64,000 nt of DNA, from positions 372,001 through 436,000 of the forward strand of contig NZ_BMSX01000001.1 of NCBI RefSeq assembly GCF_014649375.1, in the 5' to 3' direction. A program made the position numbers and the translations under genes. Each line of letters begins with the position of its first letter. The first letter of the stretch is position 1. The DNA comes from Streptomyces aurantiogriseus. GTDB lineage: Bacteria; Actinomycetota; Actinomycetes; Streptomycetales; Streptomycetaceae. Under the pieces are notes generated by a model that was given only the letters and a program-made list of their open reading frames with translations, was not told the origin of the DNA and made no database searches. Positions 14,705 to 23,555 of the stretch are shown piece by piece.

Positions 14705-16303
14705 TCAGCCGTTCCCGCCTTCGGTGCCGCTGGTGACTCCCTCGATGGTGCCCTCCGAGGAGCCACCGCCTTCGGTCGTGCCGCCGTCCGCGGTGCCCGG
14801 GTCGCTCGTCTCGGGATTGCTCGGTTCCTCCGTCGGCGCCGTCGGGGTCACCTCTTCCGACGGCTCCTCCGACGGCTCGCTGCTGTAGCTGGGCGACGAC
14901 TCCTCCGACGGCGTGTACGTCGGCTGCCAGTTGGAACCGGAGTCTCCCGATCCGGTGCTGCCGTCCGAGGTGTCCTCCGTGGACTCGTCGGTCGGCGATT
15001 CGCTCGGGGGCGCGCTGGTCTGGTCGTCGGTCGCGGACTGCGTGGCGCTCGGCGACTTCGTGGTCTTGGTGTCACCGCCGCCGTCGGAACCGGCGTTGTT
15101 CAACGCCAGGGCGACGCCCGCGGCGATGGCGATCACCGCGAGGACGGCGAGGATCCACAGCTTGCCGCGGCCGCTGCCCCTGTTGCCGTGCCCCTCGAAG
15201 CCGCCGTCGTCGCCTCCGTAACCCGCGGGCAGGATCGGCTGCGGGATCTGCGAGGTGCTGGAGCCGTCGGCGCCGTGCGGCAGCACGGTCGTGCTCGCGA
15301 AGCCCGCGGCGGCACCGGCGCCGGCCGGGGCGTCGACCGGCCCGGTGTTCCAGGTGCCGGTGTGGCCGCCCTGGTCGTAGAGCATCTGCAGGCCGTACTG
15401 GACCAGACCGCGCATCTCCTCCGCGGTCTGGAAGCGGTCGTCGGGCTCCTTGGCGAGGGAGCGCATGACGAGGCCGTCGAGTTCCGGCGGACACGCGCCG
15501 TCCGAGGTCCGCGACGGCGGCACCGGGATGTCCTGGACGTGCTGGTAGACCACCGACAGCGGCGTCTCGCCGGTGAACGGCGGGCGCAGCGCGAGCAGTT
15601 CGTACAGCAGGCAGCCCGTCGCGTACAGGTCGGAGCGGTGGTCGACGGCCTTGCCGAGGGCCTGCTCCGGCGACAGGTACTGCGGGGTGCCCATGACCAT
15701 GCCGGTCTGCGTCATCGTCGTCGACGCGCCGTGCAGGGCGCGGGCGATGCCGAAGTCCATCACCTTCACCGCGCCGTTGTGCGTGATGATGACGTTCGCC
15801 GGCTTGATGTCGCGGTGCACGATGCCGTGCTGGTGCGAGTACGCCAGCGCCTCCAGCACACCGGAGACGATGATCAGCGCCTGCTCGGGGCCCGGCGCCT
15901 CGGCGTTGAGCAGCAGATCACGGATCGTCCGCCCCTCGACCAGCTCCATGACGATGTACGGCACGCTCTGGCCGCCCACGACGTCCTCGCCGGAGTCGTA
16001 CACGGCGACGATCGCATGGTGGTTGAGGCCGGCCACCGACTGGGCCTCGCGCGTGAAGCGGGCCTTGGACACCGGGTCCTCGGCGAGATCGGCGCGCAAC
16101 AGCTTGACGGCGACGGTGCGTCCGAGACGCACGTCCTCGGCGGCGAACACCTCCGCCATGCCGCCCCGGCCGAGTCTGCCGGTGAGCCGATACCGGCCGT
16201 CCCCGACAAGTCCGCCGTTACCCCACATCTCCGGCGCATCTGACATACCGCCGCCAGTCGCCTCGGGGTCGGACGGGCCCTGAGCGCGCTGCTGCTGTGC
16301 CAT
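14705..16303 (-). CDS. Membrane Ser/Thr protein kinase (PknB-like, no PASTA)
   Basis: A 532-aa bitopic kinase. The Hanks-type domain (about 37-300) is complete: glycine loop LGRGGMAEVF, VAVKLL Lys, HRDIKPAN catalytic loop, DFG in VMDFGIARAL, and an activation loop with TTMTQTGMVMGTPQYLSPEQ. A linker leads to one transmembrane helix (LWILAVLAVIAIAAGVALAL), then an extracellular Ser/Thr/Glu/Pro-rich tail of about 120 residues without PASTA repeats, suggesting wall association rather than muropeptide sensing. It is divergent from a second kinase at 16650 and resembles it closely in the kinase domain. Confidence 0.92.
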   Translation of the reverse strand: MAQQQRAQGPSDPEATGGGMSDAPEMWGNGGLVGDGRYRLTGRLGRGGMAEVFAAEDVRLGRTVAVKLLRADLAEDPVSKARFTREAQSVAGLNHHAIVAVYDSGEDVVGGQSVPYIVMELVEGRTIRDLLLNAEAPGPEQALIIVSGVLEALAYSHQHGIVHRDIKPANVIITHNGAVKVMDFGIARALHGASTTMTQTGMVMGTPQYLSPEQALGKAVDHRSDLYATGCLLYELLALRPPFTGETPLSVVYQHVQDIPVPPSRTSDGACPPELDGLVMRSLAKEPDDRFQTAEEMRGLVQYGLQMLYDQGGHTGTWNTGPVDAPAGAGAAAGFASTTVLPHGADGSSTSQIPQPILPAGYGGDDGGFEGHGNRGSGRGKLWILAVLAVIAIAAGVALALNNAGSDGGGDTKTTKSPSATQSATDDQTSAPPSESPTDESTEDTSDGSTGSGDSGSNWQPTYTPSEESSPSYSSEPSEEPSEEVTPTAPTEEPSNPETSDPGTADGGTTEGGGSSEGTIEGVTSGTEGGNG

Positions 16304-16649
16304 CAGTCCTCGCCGTCGTTTCTGCCCGCGGTGCGCGCGGTGTTGTTACGGTCTCCGTCGGCCACGCTACAGCCTCCGCGCAAGCCGCCGGTGCGGGACG
16401 ACCCCGGGTACCGGTCCGAGACAGACCGGCCATCAAACCCGCACTCCGTACCCGCGCGCAAATTCTGTGTACCGGCCGTACGGCACCTGTAACGCTTCCG
16501 CGACGCTTCTTTCGCGTACGGTCACGGAACGGGCACCGAGCTTGACGTGTCAGTGGCCTGGGGCAGACTTGGCCGGGAATAGGACTTTCGATCAACGGCG
16601 AGCCACGGCAAGCGACAGGCGCCTGAGGGCCTTACGGGGGACGCAGAAG
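16304..16649. other. Divergent promoter region of two Ser/Thr kinase genes
   Basis: 346 bp without a credible gene. TTGACG (16542-16547) followed 17 bp later by AGACTT could be a weak promoter for the rightward kinase, leaving a leader of about 70 nt that ends with GGGGG before the ATG. Nothing convincing was found for the leftward kinase. Confidence 0.35.
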
Positions 16650-18293
16650 ATGAGCCAGGACGGCGCACAGGGCCGGTTCGCGGGGCGGGCGCTCGCCGGC
16701 GGCCGCTATCAGCTGCGCGACTTGCTCGGCGAGGGCGGCATGGCCTCGGTGCACCTCGCCTACGACTCCGTGCTCGACCGCCAGGTCGCGATCAAGACAC
16801 TCCACACCGAACTCGGCCGCGAGCAGGCCTTCCGCGAGCGCTTCCGCCGCGAGGCCCAGGCCGTGGCCAAACTCACGCACACCAACATCGTCTCGGTCTT
16901 CGACACCGGCGAGGACACCCTCGACGGCATGACGACGCCGTACATCGTCATGGAGTACATCGAGGGCCGTCCGCTCGGCTCGGTGCTCGACGAGGACGTG
17001 CGGCAGCAGGGCGCGATGCCCGCCGACAAAGCGCTGAAGATCGCCGCGGACGTGCTGGCGGCGCTGGAGATCAGCCACGAGATGGGGCTGGTCCACCGCG
17101 ACATCAAGCCCGGCAACGTGATGATGACCAAGCGCGGCGTCGTCAAGGTGATGGACTTCGGCATCGCGCGCGCGATGCAGTCCGGCGTCACCTCGATGAC
17201 GCAGACGGGCATGGTCGTCGGCACCCCGCAGTACCTCTCGCCCGAACAGGCGCTGGGCCGCGGCGTGGACGCCCGCTCCGACCTGTACTCGGTCGGCATC
17301 ATGCTGTTCCAACTGGTCACCGGGCGGCTGCCGTTCGACGCGGACTCGCCGCTGGCGATCGCGTACGCGCATGTGCAGGAGGAGCCGGTGGCTCCGTCCT
17401 CGATCAACCGCTCGCTGCCGCCGGCCGTGGACGCGCTCGTCGCCCGCGCGCTGAAGAAGAACCCGAACGAGCGCTTCCCCACCGCCGTCGCCATGCGCGA
17501 CGAGTGCCTGCGCGTCGCGGCCTCCTTCCAGGCCGCCCCGCCGAGCATCGTCCCCGGCGTCCAGACGTCGAGCGGCGCGGGCGTCGGCTCCGCGGTCTTC
17601 CCGCCCGTCGGCCAGAGCACACCGGCGCCCCAGAGCAACGTCCAGACGCCCTACCAGCCGGCCCCGAACAACCCGTACGGCACCCCGGCGCCCTCGACGC
17701 CCGCCCCGTCCTACGGCTACCCGCAGCAGAGCGGCTACCAGACGCCCGCTCCGGCCTTCGGCCACCAGCAGGCGCCGCACACCCCGCCCGCGTACAACCT
17801 CAGCCCGCAGCCCTCGACGGCCGTGTCCTCGGGTGGCGGGCGCAAGAGCAACAAGCCGGTGATCATCGGCTCGACGATCGTGGCCGTCGTGGCCGTCGGC
17901 GCCCTCGTCGGGACCCTCTTGGCGAACAGCGGCAGCGAGGAAAGGGGCGGCGCCACCGGCGGGCCCAGCACCTCGGCTTCGGCCACGAAGGCGGCCGACT
18001 ACCGCGGGCCGGACACGTCCAAGACGATCGACGCGACCGAGTGCTCGGAGCCGCAGGAGTCGTACAACGACCCCGACAAGATCCGGATACCGGACTTCAA
18101 GTTCAAGTACATCCAGTCGGTCAAGGCGTGCTTCCAGGCCGCCGGCTGGACGATGAACGTCAAGGACTACGACGAGAACACGTACGGCGAGGGCGCTGTC
18201 ATGGACCAGTTCCCCTCCGCGGGGACGGACGTCGACCCCGAGGACATGCCCGAGATCGAGCTGAGCGTGTCGACGGGCAACCCGCCGTCCTGA
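16650..18293 (+). CDS. Ser/Thr protein kinase with Pro/Gln-rich linker and single PASTA-like domain
   Basis: A 547-aa kinase. The catalytic domain (about 20-280) carries LGEGGMASVH, VAIKTL, HRDIKPGN, DFG and VTSMTQTGMVVGTPQYLSPEQ. A cytosolic linker rich in Pro, Gln and Tyr (PYQPAPNNPYGTPAPS and similar) runs to the membrane helix PVIIGSTIVAVVAVGALVGTLLA. The outer part ends in a PASTA-like fold with ACFQAAGWTMNV and VMDQFPSAGTDV, ending in VSTG. One PASTA unit suggests ligand sensing at the cell surface. The ATG at 16650 was chosen; the upstream open frame has no kinase homology. Confidence 0.92.
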   Translation: MSQDGAQGRFAGRALAGGRYQLRDLLGEGGMASVHLAYDSVLDRQVAIKTLHTELGREQAFRERFRREAQAVAKLTHTNIVSVFDTGEDTLDGMTTPYIVMEYIEGRPLGSVLDEDVRQQGAMPADKALKIAADVLAALEISHEMGLVHRDIKPGNVMMTKRGVVKVMDFGIARAMQSGVTSMTQTGMVVGTPQYLSPEQALGRGVDARSDLYSVGIMLFQLVTGRLPFDADSPLAIAYAHVQEEPVAPSSINRSLPPAVDALVARALKKNPNERFPTAVAMRDECLRVAASFQAAPPSIVPGVQTSSGAGVGSAVFPPVGQSTPAPQSNVQTPYQPAPNNPYGTPAPSTPAPSYGYPQQSGYQTPAPAFGHQQAPHTPPAYNLSPQPSTAVSSGGGRKSNKPVIIGSTIVAVVAVGALVGTLLANSGSEERGGATGGPSTSASATKAADYRGPDTSKTIDATECSEPQESYNDPDKIRIPDFKFKYIQSVKACFQAAGWTMNVKDYDENTYGEGAVMDQFPSAGTDVDPEDMPEIELSVSTGNPPS

Positions 18294-18306
18294 CACACGG
18301 CATGGA

Positions 18307-18337
18307 AAAGGGCCCGGCTCCGGTCGCCGGGCCCTTT
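18307..18337. terminator. Terminator hairpin with T-rich tail
   Basis: A perfect 12-bp stem AAAGGGCCCGGC / GCCGGGCCCTTT, with a T-rich end on both strands, between the kinase and the convergent bpa gene. Confidence 0.92.
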
Positions 18338-18348
18338 CTTGTCGAGGT

Positions 18349-18897
18349 CTAGAGGTACGGTCCGCCCGAACGGCCCCCCGCACGCGGGTCGTCGGTGCCC
18401 TCTTGGCCGCCCATGCCCGGCGGCAGTGCGCGGCGCATCTGCTCCAACTGGGCCCGTGCCGCCATCTGCTGGGCGAACAAAGTGGTCTGGATGCCGTGGA
18501 AGAGGCCCTCCAGCCAGCCGACCAACTGGGCCTGCGCGATGCGCAGTTCGGCGTCGCTGGGGGTCGTGTCGTCGTTGAACGGCAGGGAGAGCCGCTCCAG
18601 TTCCTCGACGAGCTCCGGCGCCAGGCCGTCCTCCAGCTCCTTCACCGAGCTCGCGTGGATCTCCTTGAGCCGGGCCCGGCTCGCCTCGTCCAGAGGAGCC
18701 GCGCGCACCTCCTCCAGCAGCTGCTTGATCATGCTGCCGATCCGCATGACCTTCGCGGGCTGCTCGACCTGTTCCGTCACCGGCGTCTCACGGGAGTCCT
18801 CGTCTGCGTCGATGCCCCCGAGTGCCATGCCGTCCTGGCCCACGACCAGGATCTTCTGGGCGTTCTCCGGCGACCTATCGTTTCTCGGCATCTCCAT
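18349..18897 (-). CDS. bpa: Bacterial proteasome activator (Bpa/PafE family)
   Basis: A 182-aa helical protein homologous to the ATP-independent, ring-forming activator of the actinobacterial 20S proteasome. Visible features are QKILVVGQDGMALGG near the start, the helices RIGSMIKQLLEEVRAAPLDEASRARLKEI and AELRIAQAQLVGWLEGLFHGIQTTLFAQQMAARAQLEQMR, and a C-terminal GGPYL. The last is equivalent to the GQYL tail that docks into the proteasome ring and opens its gate. Start is uncertain between ATG 18897 and ATG 18891. It shares the terminator with the convergent kinase. Confidence 0.85.
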   Translation of the reverse strand: MEMPRNDRSPENAQKILVVGQDGMALGGIDADEDSRETPVTEQVEQPAKVMRIGSMIKQLLEEVRAAPLDEASRARLKEIHASSVKELEDGLAPELVEELERLSLPFNDDTTPSDAELRIAQAQLVGWLEGLFHGIQTTLFAQQMAARAQLEQMRRALPPGMGGQEGTDDPRAGGRSGGPYL

Positions 18898-19061
18898 GCC
18901 GCCATTCTCTCGCACCCCTACACCTCATCACCGTGGTGCCCCCTGCGCAGGGTGATCCACCGTTTCCGTTCGGCGGAGTCCGAAATGCGATGAAAATTCA
19001 GAAGTGCCAGGCTTATGGCTACTTTTCTTGGCGGCTCGACACCGGGAGGGGGGTCACGGGC

Positions 19062-19652
19062 GTGGCTCCATGGCGGCGGGGGTGGTGGAGGGCGGGGGCC
19101 GGGGTGGGCGTGGGGGTGGGGCTCGGCCTGGTGGCGGTCGGGCTGCCGTACGGGGGTGTTGCGTCGTACGCGACCGTATCGGCGTACGCCGCCGTCTCGT
19201 CGTACGGGAGCGTGTCGTCGTACGCCGCCGTATCGACGTACGGGAGCGTGTCGTCGTACGCCGCCGTATCGACGTCCTCCTCTCCCTCTCCCTCTCTCTC
19301 CGCCTCCCCCTCCGACCCCGACCGGGCCGGGAGCCGGGCCGGGGAGGGGCGCGTACGGCCGGGGCGGAGCGGTGAGGTGTTCGTCGAACCGGAGGGCGAG
19401 GAGGAACTCGGCGAGGAGCCCGGTGAAGAACCGGGTGAAGAACCGGGCGAGGACCCTGCCGACGAACCGGCCGAGCAGGGCGAACCGCCTCATGAGGCCG
19501 AGCTCGTCCCCTCCGCGTCACCGCAGGCCGAGGCCGTCGAGGAGCAGCCCGCCGGGCGCGTGCTGCGGATCCTGCCCCTCGGCAGCGGCCTCATCCTCAT
19601 CGGCCTCGGTCTCGGCCTGGCCTTCCTGGGCCTGCGCCTGCGGCGCGACTAG
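19062..19652 (+). CDS. Cell-surface protein with hexapeptide repeats and acidic stalk
   Basis: A 196-aa protein of unknown function. A hydrophobic, Trp/Arg-led N-terminus (WRRGWWRAGAGVGVGVGLGL) is a signal peptide or anchor. Six hexapeptides of type SYAAVS/SYGSVS follow, then a Ser/Pro block, an acidic stalk with repeated GEEPGEEP, and a C-terminal hydrophobic helix (ILPLGSGLILIGLGLGLAFL) ended by RLRRD. The layout is that of a membrane-anchored surface protein. I chose GTG 19062 because GGGAGGGGGG lies 10 nt upstream; an ATG at 18990 is possible but lacks a good ribosome site. Confidence 0.65.
   Translation: MAPWRRGWWRAGAGVGVGVGLGLVAVGLPYGGVASYATVSAYAAVSSYGSVSSYAAVSTYGSVSSYAAVSTSSSPSPSLSASPSDPDRAGSRAGEGRVRPGRSGEVFVEPEGEEELGEEPGEEPGEEPGEDPADEPAEQGEPPHEAELVPSASPQAEAVEEQPAGRVLRILPLGSGLILIGLGLGLAFLGLRLRRD
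19164..19271. repeat. 18-bp in-frame repeats encoding the hexapeptide array
   Basis: Six 18-bp units, of which the last four form two near-identical 36-bp pairs containing TCGTACGCCGCCGTATCG. Built on TCGTACG steps, the array is likely to expand and contract by slippage without breaking the frame. Confidence 0.85.
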
Positions 19653-19675
19653 GAAGCAGAAGCGGATTGTCGCGC

Positions 19676-20656
19676 TCAGGGGGTGATCAGCAGCACCTTG
19701 CCGACGTGGCCGCTCTCCTCGACGACCCGGTGGGCGGCGGCCGCGTCGCTCATCGGGAGTTCTCGGTCGACGACGGGGCGCACATGACCGGCGGCGAGCA
19801 GGGGCCAGACGTGCTCGCGTACGGCCGCGACGATCGCCGCCTTCTCACCGAGCGGGCGGGCCCGCAGCGTGGTCGCGCTGATCGCGCCGCGCTTGCCCAG
19901 GAGCGCGCCGATGTTCAGCTCGCCCTTCACGCCGCCCTGCATGCCGATGATCGCGAGACGGCCGTTGACGGCGAGGCTCTGGACATTGCGCTCCAGGTAC
20001 TTCGCTCCCATGTTGTCGAGGATGACGTCGGCACCGGCGCCGTCCGTGGCCTTCTTGATCTCTTCGACGAAGTCCTGCTCTCGGTAGTTGATCAGGACGT
20101 CCGCGCCCAGCTCGGCGCACCGCCGCAGCTTCTCCTCGGTGCCCGCGGTGACGGCGACCTTCGCGCCGACGGCCTTGGCCAGCTGGATCGCCATAGTGCC
20201 GATGCCGCTGGAACCACCGTGCACGAGCAGCGTCTCGCCCGGGCGCAGGTGGGCGATCATGAAGACGTTCGACCAGACCGTGCAGGTCACCTCGGGGAGC
20301 GCGGCGGCCCGCCCGAGGTCGATCCCCTCGGGCACGGGCAGCAGCTGCCCGGCCGGGACGGCGACCTTCTCCGCGTATCCGCCGCCCGTGAGCAGCGCGC
20401 ACACCTCGTCGCCGACGGCCCAGCCGGCCACCCCCGGGCCGAGCGCGGCGATCCGGCCCGAGCACTCCAGGCCGGGGTAGGGAGACGCGCCGGGCGGCGG
20501 GTTGTAGAAGCCCTGACGCTGCAGGACGTCGGCACGGTTGACGGCACTGGCCACCACCTCGACCAGGACCTCGCCCTCGCCGGGTACGGGATCGGGGACC
20601 TCGTCCCACACCAGCGCCTCGGGACCACCAGGTTCGGGAATCGTGATCGCATGCAT
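19676..20656 (-). CDS. NAD(P)H:quinone oxidoreductase (zeta-crystallin/QOR family)
   Basis: A 326-aa zinc-free medium-chain dehydrogenase. The N-terminal GroES-like domain has ASAVNRADVLQRQGFYNPPPGASPYPGLE, typical of the quinone-oxidoreductase branch, and the Rossmann fold has LVHGGSSGIGTMAIQLAKAVGAKVAVTAG for NADPH. It probably reduces quinones or activated alkenes. Start ATG 20656 (MHAITIPEPGG). The frame continues upstream through a tandem repeat array and is a shadow there. Convergent with the surface protein. Confidence 0.9.
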   Translation of the reverse strand: MHAITIPEPGGPEALVWDEVPDPVPGEGEVLVEVVASAVNRADVLQRQGFYNPPPGASPYPGLECSGRIAALGPGVAGWAVGDEVCALLTGGGYAEKVAVPAGQLLPVPEGIDLGRAAALPEVTCTVWSNVFMIAHLRPGETLLVHGGSSGIGTMAIQLAKAVGAKVAVTAGTEEKLRRCAELGADVLINYREQDFVEEIKKATDGAGADVILDNMGAKYLERNVQSLAVNGRLAIIGMQGGVKGELNIGALLGKRGAISATTLRARPLGEKAAIVAAVREHVWPLLAAGHVRPVVDRELPMSDAAAAHRVVEESGHVGKVLLITP

Positions 20657-20696
20657 GAGGGGGACGCTACTCCTGCGGTCCCGTCGGAACTCCCGC

Positions 20697-20797
20697 GTCC
20701 CCGGCCGAAGCTTCCCGGGTCCCCGGTCGGAGTTTCCCGGGTCCCCGGTCGGAGTTTCCCGGGTCCCCGGTCGGAGTTTCCCGGGTCCCCGGTCGGA
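20697..20797. repeat. 22-bp tandem repeats between quinone reductase and ABC genes
   Basis: Four full units (20697, 20719, 20741, 20763) and a partial fifth, built around CCCCGGTCGGAGTTTCCC; the first unit is more diverged. They sit in the shared upstream region of two divergent genes, about 40 bp from the quinone reductase start and 115 bp from the ABC gene. Confidence 0.9.
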
Positions 20798-20912
20798 CCC
20801 GCGTCGGTCCTTCGACCGATCCATCCGGAAATCCCCGTGCGGGACCGATGAATCTGCGCGACGGTAAGGGTCTCCCCATGCGTAACCCCTTTGCGCGGAA
20901 GGACACCCCACC

Positions 20913-21920
20913 ATGAGCCAGCACACCGCCGGCCTGGCCATCGAGACCGCGGGCCTGGTGAAGACGTTCGGCGAGACCCGGGCAGTGGACGGCGTGAACC
21001 TCGCCGTGCCGGCCGGCACGGTCTACGGCGTCCTCGGACCGAACGGCGCCGGCAAGACCACCACCGTCAAGATGCTCGCCACCCTTCTCAGGCCCGACGG
21101 CGGCGAGGCCCACGTCTTCGGCCACGACGTCGTCCGCGAGGCCGACGAGGTGCGCGGCCGGGTCAGCCTCACCGGCCAGTACGCGTCGGTGGACGAGGAC
21201 CTCACCGGCACCGAGAACCTGGTGCTGCTGGGCCGGCTCCTCGGGCACGGCAAGAAGGCCGCGCGGGAGCGGTCGGCACAGCTGCTGGAGGCCTTCGGGC
21301 TCACCGACGCGGCCGGGAAGCAGGTCAAGCACTACTCGGGCGGTATGCGGCGTCGCATCGACATCGCCGCGTCCATCCTGAGCACGCCCGACCTGCTCTT
21401 CCTCGACGAGCCGACGACCGGTCTCGACCCGCGCAGCCGCAACCAGGTGTGGGACATCGTGCGGGCGGTGGTCGCCCAGGGCACCACGGTGCTGCTGACC
21501 ACGCAGTACCTGGACGAGGCCGACCAGCTGGCCTCCCGGATCGCCGTGATCGACCGGGGCAAAGTGATCGCCGAGGGCACGAAGGGCGAACTGAAGGCGT
21601 CCGTGGGCGCCGGCTCCGTCCATCTGCGGCTGCGGGACGCGGAGCAGCGACCGGAGGCGGCGGAGGTGCTGCGGCGGGCGCTGGACGCGCGCGTGCAGCC
21701 CGAACCGGACCCCGTGGCACTGACGGCCCGGCTGGCGGCGGCGGCCGGCGACACGGCCGCCGAGCAGGCCGCGCGGGCGCTCGGCGAACTGGCCCGCGCC
21801 GGGATCACCGTCGACAACTTCTCGCTGGGCCAGCCCAGCCTGGACGAGGTGTTCCTCGCCCTCACCGGACACGACACCCACGAGAGCGCCGACGACGCGA
21901 ACGACGAGGTGGCGGCATGA
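20913..21920 (+). CDS. ABC exporter ATP-binding protein (DrrA type)
   Basis: A 335-aa ATPase with Walker [11 protein letters not shown]-loop [19 protein letters not shown], signature [12 protein letters not shown], Walker [14 protein letters not shown] and a switch region [14 protein letters not shown]-terminal extension of about 100 residues is typical of the daunorubicin-resistance DrrA branch. It pairs with the overlapping permease gene to export a hydrophobic compound or lipid; the cargo is unknown. ATG 20913 follows GCGGAAGGACA. Confidence 0.92.
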   Translation: MSQHTAGLAIETAGLVKTFGETRAVDGVNLAVPAGTVYGVLGPNGAGKTTTVKMLATLLRPDGGEAHVFGHDVVREADEVRGRVSLTGQYASVDEDLTGTENLVLLGRLLGHGKKAARERSAQLLEAFGLTDAAGKQVKHYSGGMRRRIDIAASILSTPDLLFLDEPTTGLDPRSRNQVWDIVRAVVAQGTTVLLTTQYLDEADQLASRIAVIDRGKVIAEGTKGELKASVGAGSVHLRLRDAEQRPEAAEVLRRALDARVQPEPDPVALTARLAAAAGDTAAEQAARALGELARAGITVDNFSLGQPSLDEVFLALTGHDTHESADDANDEVAA

Positions 21921-22765
21921 GCACCGCGACGACCAACGAGACCCAGGACCTCGCCCCCGTCAGCGCCGACTCGCTCGCCGCGCTGCTCGTCGCCAAGGAG
22001 CGCCCGCCGCGCCCCAGCGCGTGGTCGGCCTCCCTCACCTTCGGCTGGCGGGCGATGCTCAAGATCAAGCACGTGCCGGAGCAGCTCTTCGACGTCACCG
22101 CCTTCCCGATCATGATGGTGCTGATGTACACGTACCTCTTCGGGGGCGCCCTGGCCGGGTCGCCGAAGGAGTACATCCAGTTCCTGCTGCCGGGCATCCT
22201 CGTGATGTCGGTCGTGATGATCACGATGTACACGGGTGTCTCGGTGAACACCGACATCGAGAAGGGCGTGTTCGACCGCTTCCGCTCACTGCCGATCTGG
22301 CGGCCGTCGACGATGGTCGGCTACCTCCTCGGCGACGCCCTGCGCTACACCATCGCGTCCGTCGTGATGCTCACCGTCGGCATGATCCTCGGCTACCGCC
22401 CGGACGGCGGGGTCGGCGGTGTGGTCGCAGGGATCGCCCTGCTGATCGTCTTCTCGTTCGCGTTCTCGTGGATCTGGACGATGTTCGGGCTGCTGCTGCG
22501 CACCGAGAAGTCGGTGATGGGCGTCAGCATGATGGTGATCTTCCCGCTGACCTTCCTGTCCAACGTGTTCGTCGACCCGAAGACCATGCCGGGCTGGCTG
22601 CAGGCGTTCGTCAACAACAGCCCCGTCACGCATCTGTCGTCCGCGGTGCGCGGGCTGATGGCCGGCGACTGGCCGACGGCCGAGATCGCCTGGTCACTGG
22701 GGTGGTCCGGGCTGTTCGTGCTGGTCTTCGGGCCGGTGACGATGCGGTTGTACAACCGTAAGTAG
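21917..22765 (+). CDS. ABC-2 type permease (DrrB type)
   Basis: A 282-aa membrane protein with six predicted helices. The ABC-2 signature region is visible around [45 protein letters not shown], and [37 protein letters not shown]. Its ATG overlaps the ATPase stop (ATGA), so the two are co-translated. Convergent with the TrkA-N gene, with 13 bp between stops. Confidence 0.92.
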   Translation: MSTATTNETQDLAPVSADSLAALLVAKERPPRPSAWSASLTFGWRAMLKIKHVPEQLFDVTAFPIMMVLMYTYLFGGALAGSPKEYIQFLLPGILVMSVVMITMYTGVSVNTDIEKGVFDRFRSLPIWRPSTMVGYLLGDALRYTIASVVMLTVGMILGYRPDGGVGGVVAGIALLIVFSFAFSWIWTMFGLLLRTEKSVMGVSMMVIFPLTFLSNVFVDPKTMPGWLQAFVNNSPVTHLSSAVRGLMAGDWPTAEIAWSLGWSGLFVLVFGPVTMRLYNRK

Positions 22766-22778
22766 GTGTGCGGGCGGC

Positions 22779-23435
22779 TCAACGGGGTGCCGTCGGCCGC
22801 TCCGGCGGCACCCGCACGATGGTGACGAGACGGTCCGTCAACTCCAGGACGCCGACGGCCGGATCGTCGTAGGGGAGGACCCGGTGGCCGCGCACGACGC
22901 TCACCACCAGGTCGTCCGTCTCGCGCGGGGTGCGTCCCGACTCGGCCTTGGTGACCGGCCGTTCGACGATGTCCAGGCCACTGCCCTGGTGCATCAGGTT
23001 CTCCATGATCTGGCCGGCCGCCGGGCTGAGCACGGACAGGCCGAGGAGCCGTCCGGCCGCTCCGGCGCTGGTGATGACCTCGTCGGCGCCGGACTGCTTC
23101 AGCAGCGGCGCGTTCTCCTCCTCCCGCACCGCGGCCACGATCTTCGCGCGGGGGTTGAGCTGGCGGGCCGTCAGGACCACGAGGACGGCGGTGTCGTCAC
23201 GCTCGGTCGCGATGATGATCTTCCCCGCCCGCTGCACCTCCGCCCGCCGCAGCACGTCACTGCGCGTCGCGTCGCCTACCACGCCCTCATAGCCCTCGGC
23301 CGTCGCCGCGTCGATCATCTTGGCACCGGGGTCGATGACAACGACCTGCTCCTTGCGCAGCCCTGCGGCACAGGCGGTACGGATCGCGGCCCGCCCCTTC
23401 GTGCCGAAGCCGACGACGACGGTGTGGTCGCGCAA
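22779..23435 (-). CDS. Stand-alone TrkA-N/RCK potassium regulatory protein
   Basis: A 218-aa soluble protein: Rossmann RCK_N domain (HTVVVGFGTKGRAAI; acidic VVVIDPG end; GDATRSDVL) followed by a short RCK_C part. It binds a nucleotide and gates potassium transport. I chose TTG 23435 because a strong GGAGG lies 6 nt upstream and the fold begins at once; an in-frame ATG at 23515 adds a non-conserved 26 residues. It is very similar to the RCK half of the divergent channel at 23556 but has no pore helices. Confidence 0.8.
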   Translation of the reverse strand: MRDHTVVVGFGTKGRAAIRTACAAGLRKEQVVVIDPGAKMIDAATAEGYEGVVGDATRSDVLRRAEVQRAGKIIIATERDDTAVLVVLTARQLNPRAKIVAAVREEENAPLLKQSGADEVITSAGAAGRLLGLSVLSPAAGQIMENLMHQGSGLDIVERPVTKAESGRTPRETDDLVVSVVRGHRVLPYDDPAVGVLELTDRLVTIVRVPPERPTAPR

Positions 23436-23555
23436 GGGGAACCTCCGGGATGCTGGGCGAAACCTCGGTGCGGACAGGGTGTTGCTCACGGTGGGTGCGA
23501 CCCCGCCGGGAACCATGGTGCCCACCGATCGGATCACCACCACAGGGGGCACGCG

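Noticed and set aside
16632..18383. 583-aa open frame opposite the PASTA kinase
   Set aside because: It mirrors the kinase codons, is Arg/Ala/Val-rich and has no motif; antisense shadow.
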